A DNA stretch of 58,876 nucleotides from an uncultured Rhodospirillales bacterium (lineage in GTDB: Bacteria > Pseudomonadota > Alphaproteobacteria > Reyranellales > Reyranellaceae), in assembly GCA_902825855.1 (NCBI GenBank), contig CADECW010000017.1:1-58876 (forward strand), given 5' to 3'. Positions 26,646 to 34,388 of the stretch are shown one piece after another. Below the pieces are notes generated by a model. That model ran no database searches, was not told where the DNA came from, and worked only from the letters and a program-made list of their open reading frames with translations. The number at the start of each line of letters is the position of its first letter. Within the stretch, counting starts at the first letter, position 1. The position numbers and the translations under genes are program-made.

Positions 26646-27839
26646 CTACGAGCTGTAGCCCGGGGCGATGTTGAAGGCGCCGTCCTTGAGCGAGTTGACC
26701 TCGCACATGACGACCTCATCGTCGGGGAAGCCGTTATGCTCCTCCGGCGTCCAGGTCACGGTGCCGTAGATGCCGGGCCAGCCCTTTACCTTGTTCATGT
26801 AGGCGACGATGTCGTCGTTCTTCGGACCGACGGCCTTCAACGTCTCGGCCATCATCATCGCGCCGTCCCAGCCGAGCGCCACCCACCACAGCAGGGTGTC
26901 GGCGAACTCGATCTTCTCCTTCTTCAGCCGCTCGACGTAGTCCGCTGCTCTCGGCGGCAGCTTGCCGTTGGCGTAGCAGCAGTTGCGGAAGTTGTTGGAA
27001 TAGACCTTGTTCCAGTTCTCGGGCTTCTCGAGCAGGGCCTTGGTCTGGCCCGACCCCAGTGTCGTCTGGCCGACCACCGGCACGTCCCAGTTCATGGCGC
27101 CGCGCGTGTTCAGGATGCGCGACAGGAAGCCCGCGTTGACGCTCCACGGCATGATCGCCTGGGCGCCGGCGCTCTGCATGCGCAGCAGTTCGGGCTTGAG
27201 GTCGGGGTTCGCCGCATCGACGTGGTTGGTGTAGACCACCTCCGCGCCCATCGCCTTCAGCATCGGCACGTAGGTGTTGGCCGAGGCGGTACCGTAGCCG
27301 GTGGTGTCGCTCACCACCGCGACCTTCTTCAGCTTGAGCACGTTCACCACGTAGTGGTTGGCGCCCTTGCCGACCTGCGTGTTGGTCGGCGCGATGCGGA
27401 ACGACATCGGGTACTTCTTGACGTCGATCAGCTCGTCGACCCAGCAGGGATGCAGCATCGGCACCTTGTCGCGCGCGATCAGCGGCGTCGCCGCCAGCGC
27501 CTCGCCCGAATTGACCGGTCCCCAGATCATGCTGGCCTTGGCGCGTTGCGTGAGCTCGGCCACGGCATTCACCGCCTTGGTCGGGTCGCTCTGCGTGTCG
27601 CGGGTGACCAGCTCGATCTTGCGGCCCTTGATGCCGCCCGACTTGTTGATCTCCTCGACCGCGAGTTGCGTGCCGCGGTTGATGCCGACGCCGGTCGACG
27701 ACGACGGTCCGGTCAGAGCCGGCAGGTAGCCGATGCGGATCGGATCGCTCTGGGCGATGGCCGGTGCCGCGAGGCCCGATGTTAGCGATACCACGCCGGC
27801 GGCTGAGCCGGTCAGGACTGTGCGACGCTTGATCGACAT
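26646..27839 (-). CDS. Liv-type periplasmic solute-binding protein (Peripla_BP_6) with Tat-type signal
   Basis: 397 residues. The N-terminus SIKRRTVLTGSAAGVVSLTSGLAAPAIAQ has twin arginines and a moderate hydrophobic core, as in a Tat signal, with cleavage after AIA. The mature part follows the type I binding-protein pattern (IRIGYLPALTGPSSSTGVGINRGTQLAVEEIN, then GPVNSGEALAATPL). A strong GGAGGGAAG site precedes ATG 27839. It is the first gene of the minus-strand Liv set and supplies the ligand to LivH/LivMG/LivF. The ligand is unknown; Tat export suggests that it folds before export. Confidence 0.92.
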   Translation of the reverse strand: MSIKRRTVLTGSAAGVVSLTSGLAAPAIAQSDPIRIGYLPALTGPSSSTGVGINRGTQLAVEEINKSGGIKGRKIELVTRDTQSDPTKAVNAVAELTQRAKASMIWGPVNSGEALAATPLIARDKVPMLHPCWVDELIDVKKYPMSFRIAPTNTQVGKGANHYVVNVLKLKKVAVVSDTTGYGTASANTYVPMLKAMGAEVVYTNHVDAANPDLKPELLRMQSAGAQAIMPWSVNAGFLSRILNTRGAMNWDVPVVGQTTLGSGQTKALLEKPENWNKVYSNNFRNCCYANGKLPPRAADYVERLKKEKIEFADTLLWWVALGWDGAMMMAETLKAVGPKNDDIVAYMNKVKGWPGIYGTVTWTPEEHNGFPDDEVVMCEVNSLKDGAFNIAPGYSS

Positions 27840-27960
27840 GTCTTCCCTCCAGACGGATTTTATGGATTTCGCGCACTTTGCGGCGCTTGTTTCGCGGCAA
27901 GCCTATCGCCCCCGGCCGACCGCGGTCAATGCGCCCGGCACTTCGTCGCAGGCCGAGCCG

Positions 27961-28398
27961 CTAAGCGGGCTCCCGTTTCAATTCCGACCGCAGGCGCCGC
28001 AGGATATCGTCGACGATGTCGGTCGGCGTGCCGCCGACATCGACGGTGATCGCTCGCTCCTCCGGCGACGGCTCCTGGAAGGTCGCGAACTGGTTGTCGA
28101 GCAATGCGGTCGGCATGAAGTGGCCCTTTCGCGCTGCCATGCGTCGGCCGATCAGCTCGCGCGAGCCGCGGAGATGGACCAGGCCGACATCGGGCCGATC
28201 GCCGATGATGACCTCGCGATAAGCGCGTTTCAGCGCCGAGCAGGTGATAACGCCGGCTTCACCATTGCTGCGCCAGACGTCGATCCGGTCGGCGATCCGG
28301 CGCAGCCAGGGTACCCACCGTGGTCTTGCGGAGCTTGAGACCCCCATGACTACCAGGACCTTGGGCAGGACCTTGGGCAGGACCCTGGGCTCGACCAT
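27961..28398 (-). pseudogene. gntK: Gluconokinase remnant with broken P-loop
   Basis: The C-terminal two-thirds is clear gluconokinase: GVITCSALKRAYREVIIGDRPDVGLVHL, RRMAARKGHFMPTALLDNQFATFQEP and ITVDVGGTP. The N-terminus begins LVVMGVSSS, as the family does just before its GSGKTT P-loop. One base is then missing: the P-loop continues as KTTVGTL only in another frame. About 35-40 codons are absent (the substrate-binding region with the D-x-H-P-x-x-N stretch), after which the original frame resumes at PWLRRIADRID. The result cannot bind ATP. Adjacent fgd and nearby gnd would have handled the same 6-phosphogluconate pool. The remnant is divergent from fgd. Confidence 0.85.
28357..28392. repeat. 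12-base tandem repeat, three copies
   Basis: GGACCTTGGGCA occurs twice in a row and a third time with two changes (GGACCCTGGGCT). In the gluconokinase remnant this encodes repeated LPKV units directly before the VMGVS start of the kinase fold. It is probably slippage expansion at the degenerating 5' end of the pseudogene. Confidence 0.7.
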
Positions 28399-28471
28399 CG
28401 GGCGGTTGTGAGCAGCATGCCGGTCCATTAAGACTTCGCCTGATCCCGTGTCTCCAAAAGGAAGCATCACC

Positions 28472-29476
28472 GTGCTCAAGCTCGGATACAAGGCGTCGGC
28501 CGAACAATTCGCGCCCGGCAAGCTGCTCGACTTCTCGGTCCATGCCGAGCAGGCCGGGTTCGAATCGGTGTTCGTCAGCGACCATTTCCAACCGTGGAAG
28601 CACGTCGACGGCCACGCGCCCAATTCGGTGGCGTGGCTGGGCGCGCTCGGCGCCCGCACCTCGAAAGCCGCCATCGGTACCAGCGTGCTGACGCCGACCT
28701 TCCGCTATCACCCGTCGATCGTGGCCCAGGCCTTCGGCACCCTCGGCTCGATGTTCCCGGGTCGCGTCATTCTCGGCATCGGCACCGGCGAATCGCTGAA
28801 CGAGGTGCCGTCGACCGGACAGCCCTGGCCCGAGTTCAAGGAGCGCTTCGCCCGCCTGCGCGAAGCGGTGAACCTGATACGCACGCTGTGGCGCGGCGAG
28901 CGCGTCAGCTTCGAAGGCGAGTATTACAAGACCGAGAAGGCCACCATCTACGACCGGCCGGACGTCGAGGTGCCGATCTATGTCGCCGCCGCCGGCGCGC
29001 TGGTGGCCAAGTATGCCGGCCGCCAGGGCGACGGCTTCATCTGCACCAGCGGCAAGAAGCGCGAACTCTACACCGAGACGCTGCTGCCCAAGGTCGCCGA
29101 AGGTATCGCCGCAGCAGGCGAGCGCAAGCAGTCCTACGACCACATGATCGAAGTGAAGGTATCGTTCGACACCGACAAGGAGCGTGCACTGCAGGACACG
29201 CGTCACTGGGCGGCGCTGGCGCTGACACCCGAGGAGAAGATGTCGGTCGAGGATCCCGTCGAGATGCAGCGCCTGGCCGACGCCCTGCCGCTCGAGCGTG
29301 CCGCCAGCCGCTGGATCGTCTCCAACGACCCCGACGAGCAGGTCGAGAAGATCGGCTACTACGTCGGTCTCGGCTTCAACCATCTCGTCTTCCACGCGCC
29401 CGGCCCCGACCAGGCGCGCTTCCTCGATCTCTACGGCAAGGAAGTCCTGCCGCGGCTGCGCAAGCGCTTCGGATGA
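28472..29476 (+). CDS. fgd: F420-dependent glucose-6-phosphate dehydrogenase (FGD1 type)
   Basis: 334 residues from GTG 28472, which has AAGGAAG 7 bases upstream; the frame is open from 28448. The sequence follows actinobacterial FGD1 closely from [10 protein letters not shown] onward. Known FGD1 residues are all present: Glu11 (SAEQF), Asp37-His38 (SDHFQPW), Trp42, Glu107 (GTGESLNE), and the phosphate ligands Lys195 (CTSGK), Lys256 (TPEEK) and Arg280 (ASRWIV). By analogy it oxidises glucose-6-phosphate to 6-phosphogluconolactone and yields F420H2 in the cytoplasm. It opens an operon with cofE, cofD and cofC; its stop overlaps the cofE start. Retention of the phosphate ligands argues against the related F420-dependent free-sugar dehydrogenases. 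Confidence 0.93.
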   Translation: MLKLGYKASAEQFAPGKLLDFSVHAEQAGFESVFVSDHFQPWKHVDGHAPNSVAWLGALGARTSKAAIGTSVLTPTFRYHPSIVAQAFGTLGSMFPGRVILGIGTGESLNEVPSTGQPWPEFKERFARLREAVNLIRTLWRGERVSFEGEYYKTEKATIYDRPDVEVPIYVAAAGALVAKYAGRQGDGFICTSGKKRELYTETLLPKVAEGIAAAGERKQSYDHMIEVKVSFDTDKERALQDTRHWAALALTPEEKMSVEDPVEMQRLADALPLERAASRWIVSNDPDEQVEKIGYYVGLGFNHLVFHAPGPDQARFLDLYGKEVLPRLRKRFG

Positions 29477-30243
29477 GCGTCGCCAAGCTCGAACTGCTGG
29501 CGATCCCCGGCCTGCCGATGATCAAGGCAGGCGACGATCTGGCGGCCCTTTTGGCCGAGGGATTCCGGCGTGCCGGCCTCGAGCCGCAGAAGGGCGACGT
29601 GCTGGCGCTTGCCCAGAAGATCGTCTCGAAGGCCGAGGGTCGCAGCATCGAGCTTGCCACGGTGAAGCCGTCGGCTCAGGCCGTCACGCTGGCGGCCGAG
29701 GTCCAGAAGGACCCGCGGCTGGTCGAGCTGGTGCTGTCGGAGTCCGTGCGCGTCGTGCGCTCGCGGCCCAACGTGCTGATCGTCGAGCACAAACGCGGCT
29801 GGGTCATGGCCAATGCCGGCATCGACCAGTCCAATGTCGGCCCGACCGACGGTGTCGAGCGCGCGCTGCTGCTGCCGGTCGATCCCGACGGCAGCGCCGG
29901 CAGGATCCGCACACGGCTCGGCGAGCTACTGGGCACCGCGCCCGCCGTCATCATCACCGACAGCTTCGGCCGGGCGTGGCGACGCGGCACCCAGGGCATC
30001 GCCATCGGCGCCGCCGGCCTTCCCGCCCTTCTCGACCTGCGCGGCAATCCCGACCTGTTCGGTCGCACGCTGCAGGTCAGCATCTCGGGCTTTGCCGACG
30101 AGATCGCCGCCGCCGCCTCGCTGGTCCAGGGCCAGGGCAACGAGGCGCAACCGGCCATCCTCGTGCGCGGCCTCTCGTGGCATGCGCCGGAGAATCCGGC
30201 CTCCGAACTCGTGCGGCCGGCAGCCGAGGACATGTTCCGGTGA
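29473..30243 (+). CDS. cofE: Coenzyme F420-0:L-glutamate ligase (CofE type, without FbiB C-terminal domain)
   Basis: 256 residues. It starts [24 protein letters not shown]; the family motifs include [49 protein letters not shown] and [11 protein letters not shown]. It adds L-glutamates to F420-0 using GTP. Mycobacterial FbiB carries an extra nitroreductase-like domain that reduces dehydro-F420-0; this protein ends where CofE ends, so that activity must be absent, unneeded or encoded elsewhere. ATG 29473 overlaps the fgd stop (ATGA), and its own stop overlaps the cofD start (GTGA). Confidence 0.93.
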   Translation: MSVAKLELLAIPGLPMIKAGDDLAALLAEGFRRAGLEPQKGDVLALAQKIVSKAEGRSIELATVKPSAQAVTLAAEVQKDPRLVELVLSESVRVVRSRPNVLIVEHKRGWVMANAGIDQSNVGPTDGVERALLLPVDPDGSAGRIRTRLGELLGTAPAVIITDSFGRAWRRGTQGIAIGAAGLPALLDLRGNPDLFGRTLQVSISGFADEIAAAASLVQGQGNEAQPAILVRGLSWHAPENPASELVRPAAEDMFR

Positions 30244-31169
30244 ACACCGGCCTGGTCGTCGCCCTGTCCGGCGGTGTCGGCGGGGCCAAGCTGGCGTTGG
30301 GGCTGAGCCGCGTGCTGCCGCCCGAGAAGCTTCTGGTCGTCGCCAACACCGGAGACGACTTCGAACATCTGGGGCTGAAGATCTGCCCGGATATCGACAC
30401 GCTCACCTATGTCCTCGCCGGGCTCGACAACACCGAGCAAGGCTGGGGCCGGCGCGACGAGACGTGGTCGTTCATGGCGACCATTGCCTCGGTGGGCGGC
30501 GCCGACTGGTTCCGTCTGGGCGATCGCGACCTTGCGATGCACGTCGAACGCACGCGCCGGCTGCGCGCCGGCGAGACGCTGTCGCAGATCACCGCCGACA
30601 TCGCTGGTCGGGTCGGCATCGCCCATCGCATCCTGCCGATGAGCGACGATCCGGTGCCGACGCGCGTGCGAAGCGACGACGGCTGGATCGACTTCCAGGA
30701 TTACTTCGTGCGCCAGCAGTGCCGGCCGGTCGTACGCGAGCTGGTGTTCGACGGCGCGGCCAAGGCACGGCCGCAACCCGACGTCGTCAAGGCGCTGGGC
30801 GGCAAGGTCCGCGCCGTCGTGATCTGCCCGTCCAACCCCTTCATCAGCATCGAGCCGATCCTCGCCGTGCCCGGCATGCGCGCCGCAATCGAAACCTGTG
30901 GCGCTCCCGTCGTGGCGATTTCGCCCATCATCGGCGGCAAGGCGGTCAAGGGTCCGACGGCCAAGATGATGCAGGAACTCGGGCTTGCCGTGACCTCTGC
31001 TTCAGTCGCGCGGCGCTACGGCAACCTTCTGGACGGCTATATCGTCGACCATGGCGACGCCGAGGGCGTGCCGGGCAAGGTGCATGTCGCCCCCACCCTG
31101 ATGACCAGCATCGTTGCCAAGGAAGCCCTGGCGCGCACCGTTCTTTCCTTCGCGGATTCCCTTTCGTGA
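30240..31169 (+). CDS. cofD: 2-phospho-L-lactate transferase (CofD / FbiA)
   Basis: 309 residues, GTG start overlapping the cofE stop. Family motifs: ALSGGVGGAKLALGL (nucleotide-binding start), VVANTGDDFEHLGLKICPDIDTLTY (Fo and metal site), CPSNPFISIEPILAVPG, and SPIIGGKAVKGPTAKMM. It transfers the phospho-acid moiety from the guanylylated intermediate made by CofC to Fo, giving F420-0 or its dehydro form. The length is as usual for CofD. The third gene of the F420 operon, its stop overlaps the cofC start by 4 bases, so the genes are translationally coupled. Confidence 0.95.
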   Translation: MNTGLVVALSGGVGGAKLALGLSRVLPPEKLLVVANTGDDFEHLGLKICPDIDTLTYVLAGLDNTEQGWGRRDETWSFMATIASVGGADWFRLGDRDLAMHVERTRRLRAGETLSQITADIAGRVGIAHRILPMSDDPVPTRVRSDDGWIDFQDYFVRQQCRPVVRELVFDGAAKARPQPDVVKALGGKVRAVVICPSNPFISIEPILAVPGMRAAIETCGAPVVAISPIIGGKAVKGPTAKMMQELGLAVTSASVARRYGNLLDGYIVDHGDAEGVPGKVHVAPTLMTSIVAKEALARTVLSFADSLS

Positions 31170-31840
31170 GCACCAACGACATCTGGGCCGTCGTGCCCAT
31201 CAAGGAACTCGACGGCGCCAAGCAGCGCCTGGCGCCCCTGCTCTCGCCAGCGCAGCGCCGTGCGCTGATCGAGGTGATGATGAGCGAGGTGCTGGAGGCC
31301 GTCGTCACGACACCGAGCCTCGCCGGCACCATGGTCGTCACCGTCGATCCGCACGCGACTGCGCTCGCCAAGCGACTGGGTGCGCGCGTCATTACCGATG
31401 GCGCGCGCGATGGCCATACCGGCAGTGTCACCGCCGGCCTGAAGCTGCTGGCACAGGAAGGACGTGGCGCCATGCTCACCCTGCCGGCCGACATTCCCGC
31501 CGTGACTTCGCAGGAGATCAGCCTGATCGCGGGCGCCCACCTGCCGGGGCCGTCCTTCACCATCGCACCGGCGCACGATCATCTCGGATCGAACGCCGTG
31601 ATCTGCTCGCCGCCCGACGCCGTGCCGCTGCGCTTCGGCGACAACAGCTACTATCCGCATCTCGACGCGGCGCAGCGCTGCAACATCGAGCCGACCGTGA
31701 TCCACCAGCCGGGCATCGCCATGGACATCGACCATCCGGCCGACCTGGCGATGTTCCTCGCGCTGCCGCCATCCATCGGCACGCGCACCAGGGCGCTGCT
31801 CGAGGAAATGGGCGTGCCGAAGTTGCTGGCGAAAAGCTAG
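31166..31840 (+). CDS. cofC: 2-phospho-L-lactate (or related phospho-acid) guanylyltransferase (CofC / FbiD)
   Basis: 224 residues, GTG start overlapping the cofD stop. The nucleotidyltransferase start reads WAVVPIKELDGAKQRLAPLLSPAQR, with the basic loop that binds GTP. Next come TLPADIPAV and the C-terminal region GSNAVICSPPDAVPLRFGDNSYYPHL and GIAMDIDHPADLAMF. CofC activates 2-phospholactate, phosphoenolpyruvate or 3-phosphoglycerate depending on lineage, which sets the F420 tail. Specificity cannot be assigned by eye. It is the last gene of the operon and is followed by a long hairpin. Confidence 0.94.
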   Translation: MSTNDIWAVVPIKELDGAKQRLAPLLSPAQRRALIEVMMSEVLEAVVTTPSLAGTMVVTVDPHATALAKRLGARVITDGARDGHTGSVTAGLKLLAQEGRGAMLTLPADIPAVTSQEISLIAGAHLPGPSFTIAPAHDHLGSNAVICSPPDAVPLRFGDNSYYPHLDAAQRCNIEPTVIHQPGIAMDIDHPADLAMFLALPPSIGTRTRALLEEMGVPKLLAKS

Positions 31841-31844
31841 GGCG

Positions 31845-31890
31845 GAATGCGATGAGATCGAACCGCACGCGGTTCCATCTCATCGCATTC
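31845..31890. terminator. Long near-perfect hairpin between cofC and fbiC
   Basis: Arms 31845-31866 and 31869-31890 pair over 22 bases with a single mismatch and a 2-base loop (arm start GAATGCGATGAGAT). It starts 5 bases after the cofC stop and lies between convergent genes, so it can end or protect both transcripts. There is no T-run after it, so rho-independent termination is uncertain. The near-perfect symmetry also fits a mobile REP/MITE-like palindrome. Confidence 0.7.
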
Positions 31891-31924
31891 GCGCGCACTG
31901 GCGATGTGTGTTGCAGGAGGCACG

Positions 31925-31954
31925 ACGGGTCCAGCTGATTCCAGCTGGACCCGT
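31925..31954. terminator. Perfect 13-bp stem-loop just past the fbiC stop
   Basis: ACGGGTCCAGCTG (31925-31937) and CAGCTGGACCCGT (31942-31954) are perfectly complementary around a 4-base loop. It lies 3 bases beyond the fbiC stop codon on the minus strand. It probably marks the 3' end of the fbiC message; a T-tract is lacking. Confidence 0.7.
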
Positions 31955-31957
31955 GTC

Positions 31958-34282
31958 CTAAGCGGCGACGCGCTTGCGTGGCGGGGTGAGGACGATCGGC
32001 GCCAGGTCGGCGGCGACGAACGACGCGGCACGGCGCTCCTCGTCGACCGGGCCGTAGAGCGTCGTGCGCTGCTGCGGCGCGCGGCCGATCGATAGGATCA
32101 GCTTCTCCATGGCATCGGGTGGGAATTCCTGGCCGTGCTGCGTACCGGCAGCGCGCGAGATGCTTTCGTTCATCAATGTGCCGCCGAGATCGTTGGCGCC
32201 GGCATCGAGGCAGATCGCGGCACCGGCCGGCCCCATCTTCACCCACGAGGTCTGGATGTTGGTGATGGCCGGGTGGAGCACCAGGCGGGCGATCGAATGC
32301 ATGATCACCGCCTCGCGGAAGGTCGGACCGCGGCGCGCCAGGCCCTGGCGGTACATCGGCGCTTCCATGTGCACGAAGGGCAGCGGCACGAACTCGGTGA
32401 AGCCGCCCGTCTCGACCTGCAGGTCGCGCAGCGCCAGCAGATGGCGCGCCCAGGCCAGCGAGGTCTCGACATGGCCGTACATGATGGTCGAGGTCGTACG
32501 CAGCCCGAGTTTGTGGGCCGCGCGCTGCACGTCGAGCCATTCCCGCGTGTTGATCTTGTCCGGGCAGATGATGGCGCGGACCTCGTCGTCGAGGATTTCC
32601 GCCGCCGTCCCCGGCAGCGTGCCCAGTCCCGCTTCCTTGAGGCCGGCGAGGAACGTGTCGATCGGCCGGTCGAGCGTCGCCGCCCCCTGCGTCACCTCGA
32701 GCGGCGAGAAGGCATGGATGTGCATGCCCGGAACCGCTTGCTTGATGGCGCGACAGATCGCTTCGTAGGTCTCGCCCGTGTAGTCGGGATGGATGCCGCC
32801 CTGCAGGCAGACCTCGGTGGCGCCGCGCTGCCACGCCTCGACGGCGCGACGCGACACTTCTTCCAGCGCGAGATCGTAGGGCTTGCCGCGCAGGTCGTCG
32901 TGCGTGCGGCCCTTCGAAAAGGCGCAGAAGCGGCAGCGGAAGTAGCAGATGTTGGTGTAGTTGATGTTGCGGTTGACGACGTAGCGGACGACCTCGCCGC
33001 TCACCGCCTTGCGCAAGGCGTCGGCTGCCTGGGTGACATGGCGATAGTCGGCGTCACGCGCCGTGAACAGGCGCTGGATCTCGGGGTGGTCGAGGCGCCT
33101 GCCGCCGGCCGCACGATCGACGATGCGCACGATCCCGGGATCGACCTCGCTCAGGAGAACCTGCGGCGCGGGCGGCGGCTCGGTGTTGCCGGGCGCCCAG
33201 TCGTTGTCGCGCGCCAGGCCTTCGGCGTCGGCCATGCGCCGCACCTGCGTCGCCACCTCGGGCGCCAGCCACAGCTCGGGCTTGCGTGCGTAGGACGGAT
33301 AGACGGCAAGCCGGTTGACCAGGACCTTGCCGGTCTCGGCGCTCCTCAGCGCCAGTTCCTCGACGGCGGGCCAGGGCGCCTCGGGATTGACGTGGTCCGG
33401 CGTGACCGGCGAGACGCCGCCCCAGTCGTTGATGCCGGCGGCAACCAGGCGCTGATAGACGCCGGGCGACAGGTTGGGCGGCGCCTGGATGTTCATTTCC
33501 GGTCCCAGGATCAGGCGCGCCTGGGCGATGGTCCAGCAGAGGTCGTCGAGGTCGGGCTCATCGGCGTCGGCGAGCTTGGTGTCGGACTTGGCGCGGAAGT
33601 TCTGGACGATCACTTCCTGGATGTGGCCGTACTTGTCGTGCAGGCCGCCGATCGCGCGCAAGGCGTCGAGGCGTTCCTCGCGGGTCTCGCCAATGCCGAT
33701 GAGGATGCCGGTGGTGAACGGCACTCTCAGCGCGCCGGCAAGCCGGATGGTCTCCAGCCGCACCGACGGATGCTTGTCGGGCGAGCCGAAATGCACACCG
33801 CCCTTGTCGCACAGACGCTCGCTGGTCGATTCCAGCATGATGCCCTGGCTGGCCGTGACCTCGCGCAACGCCGCGATCTCCTCGCGTGTCATGACGCCGG
33901 GGTTGGCGTGCGGCAGGAGGCCGGTCTCGCGCAGCACCAAGGCGCACATGGCAGTGAGGTAGGCGATGGTCGATTCGTAGCCGAGCTCGGCAAGCGCCTC
34001 GCGCGCCGCGCGGTAGCGCAGCTCCGGCTTGTCGCCCAAGGTGAACAGCGCCTCGGTGCAGCCGGCTTCCTTGCCGGCGCGGGCGATGGCCAAGACCTCG
34101 TCGGGCGAGAGATAGGCCGGTCGGCTGGCATGCGGCGTCTCGGCGAAGGTGCAGTAGTGGCACACGTCGCGGCAGAGCCTGGTCAACGGAATGAAGACCT
34201 TGCGCGAATAGGAAATCAGCCGGCCATGGCCCTGGTCGCGCAGGCGCGCGGCCTCTGCCATCAGCCCGGAAAGCTCGGACAT
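31958..34282 (-). CDS. fbiC: Fo synthase, fused CofG-CofH radical SAM protein (FbiC)
   Basis: 774 residues. The CofG half carries the radical-SAM cluster motif Cys37-x3-Cys41-x2-Cys44 (CRDVCHYC). The CofH half carries a second one at Cys446, Cys450, Cys453 (CYFRCRFC). Together they make 7,8-didemethyl-8-hydroxy-5-deazariboflavin (Fo) from 5-amino-6-ribitylaminouracil and tyrosine. The order and fusion are as in actinobacterial FbiC, whereas archaea use separate proteins. I chose ATG 34282 (GAGG 5 bases upstream); the frame opens at 34405. It converges on the fgd-cofEDC operon and is divergent from an LLM gene across about 106 bases. Confidence 0.95.
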   Translation of the reverse strand: MSELSGLMAEAARLRDQGHGRLISYSRKVFIPLTRLCRDVCHYCTFAETPHASRPAYLSPDEVLAIARAGKEAGCTEALFTLGDKPELRYRAAREALAELGYESTIAYLTAMCALVLRETGLLPHANPGVMTREEIAALREVTASQGIMLESTSERLCDKGGVHFGSPDKHPSVRLETIRLAGALRVPFTTGILIGIGETREERLDALRAIGGLHDKYGHIQEVIVQNFRAKSDTKLADADEPDLDDLCWTIAQARLILGPEMNIQAPPNLSPGVYQRLVAAGINDWGGVSPVTPDHVNPEAPWPAVEELALRSAETGKVLVNRLAVYPSYARKPELWLAPEVATQVRRMADAEGLARDNDWAPGNTEPPPAPQVLLSEVDPGIVRIVDRAAGGRRLDHPEIQRLFTARDADYRHVTQAADALRKAVSGEVVRYVVNRNINYTNICYFRCRFCAFSKGRTHDDLRGKPYDLALEEVSRRAVEAWQRGATEVCLQGGIHPDYTGETYEAICRAIKQAVPGMHIHAFSPLEVTQGAATLDRPIDTFLAGLKEAGLGTLPGTAAEILDDEVRAIICPDKINTREWLDVQRAAHKLGLRTTSTIMYGHVETSLAWARHLLALRDLQVETGGFTEFVPLPFVHMEAPMYRQGLARRGPTFREAVIMHSIARLVLHPAITNIQTSWVKMGPAGAAICLDAGANDLGGTLMNESISRAAGTQHGQEFPPDAMEKLILSIGRAPQQRTTLYGPVDEERRAASFVAADLAPIVLTPPRKRVAA

Positions 34283-34296
34283 CACAACCTCAACAA

Positions 34297-34338
34297 GACG
34301 CCCCCTGCCTCGCAACGATAGCGGCAATCGGGGGCGTC
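34297..34338. promoter_or_regulatory. Inverted repeat in the fbiC / LLM divergent promoter region
   Basis: GACGCCCCC (34297-34305) and GGGGGCGTC (34330-34338) are a perfect 9-base inverted repeat. A shorter GCC/GGC pair lies inside, and the spacer is 24 bases. It lies in the only gap between divergent fbiC and the LLM gene. It could be an operator shared by both or a leader hairpin of fbiC. TAGTAT at 34348-34353 is a possible -10 element for the LLM gene. Confidence 0.4.
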
Positions 34339-34388
34339 CGCATCGTGTAGTATGGCACGCAAGACGGACAGCCAAAGGGAGATCAGCT

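Noticed and set aside
28399..28674. N-terminal extension of the gluconokinase remnant
   Set aside because: It overlaps the 5' part of fgd antisense and has no gluconokinase similarity; the family start is at the VMGVS motif.
28594..31840. Long open frames that seem to join fgd, cofE, cofD and cofC
   Set aside because: The joins arise because frames stay open in GC-rich DNA. Each enzyme has its own start overlapping the previous stop.
31557..32834. 425-codon minus-strand frame overlapping fbiC
   Set aside because: It runs through the hairpins and the CofH half of fbiC in the wrong frame; no family character.
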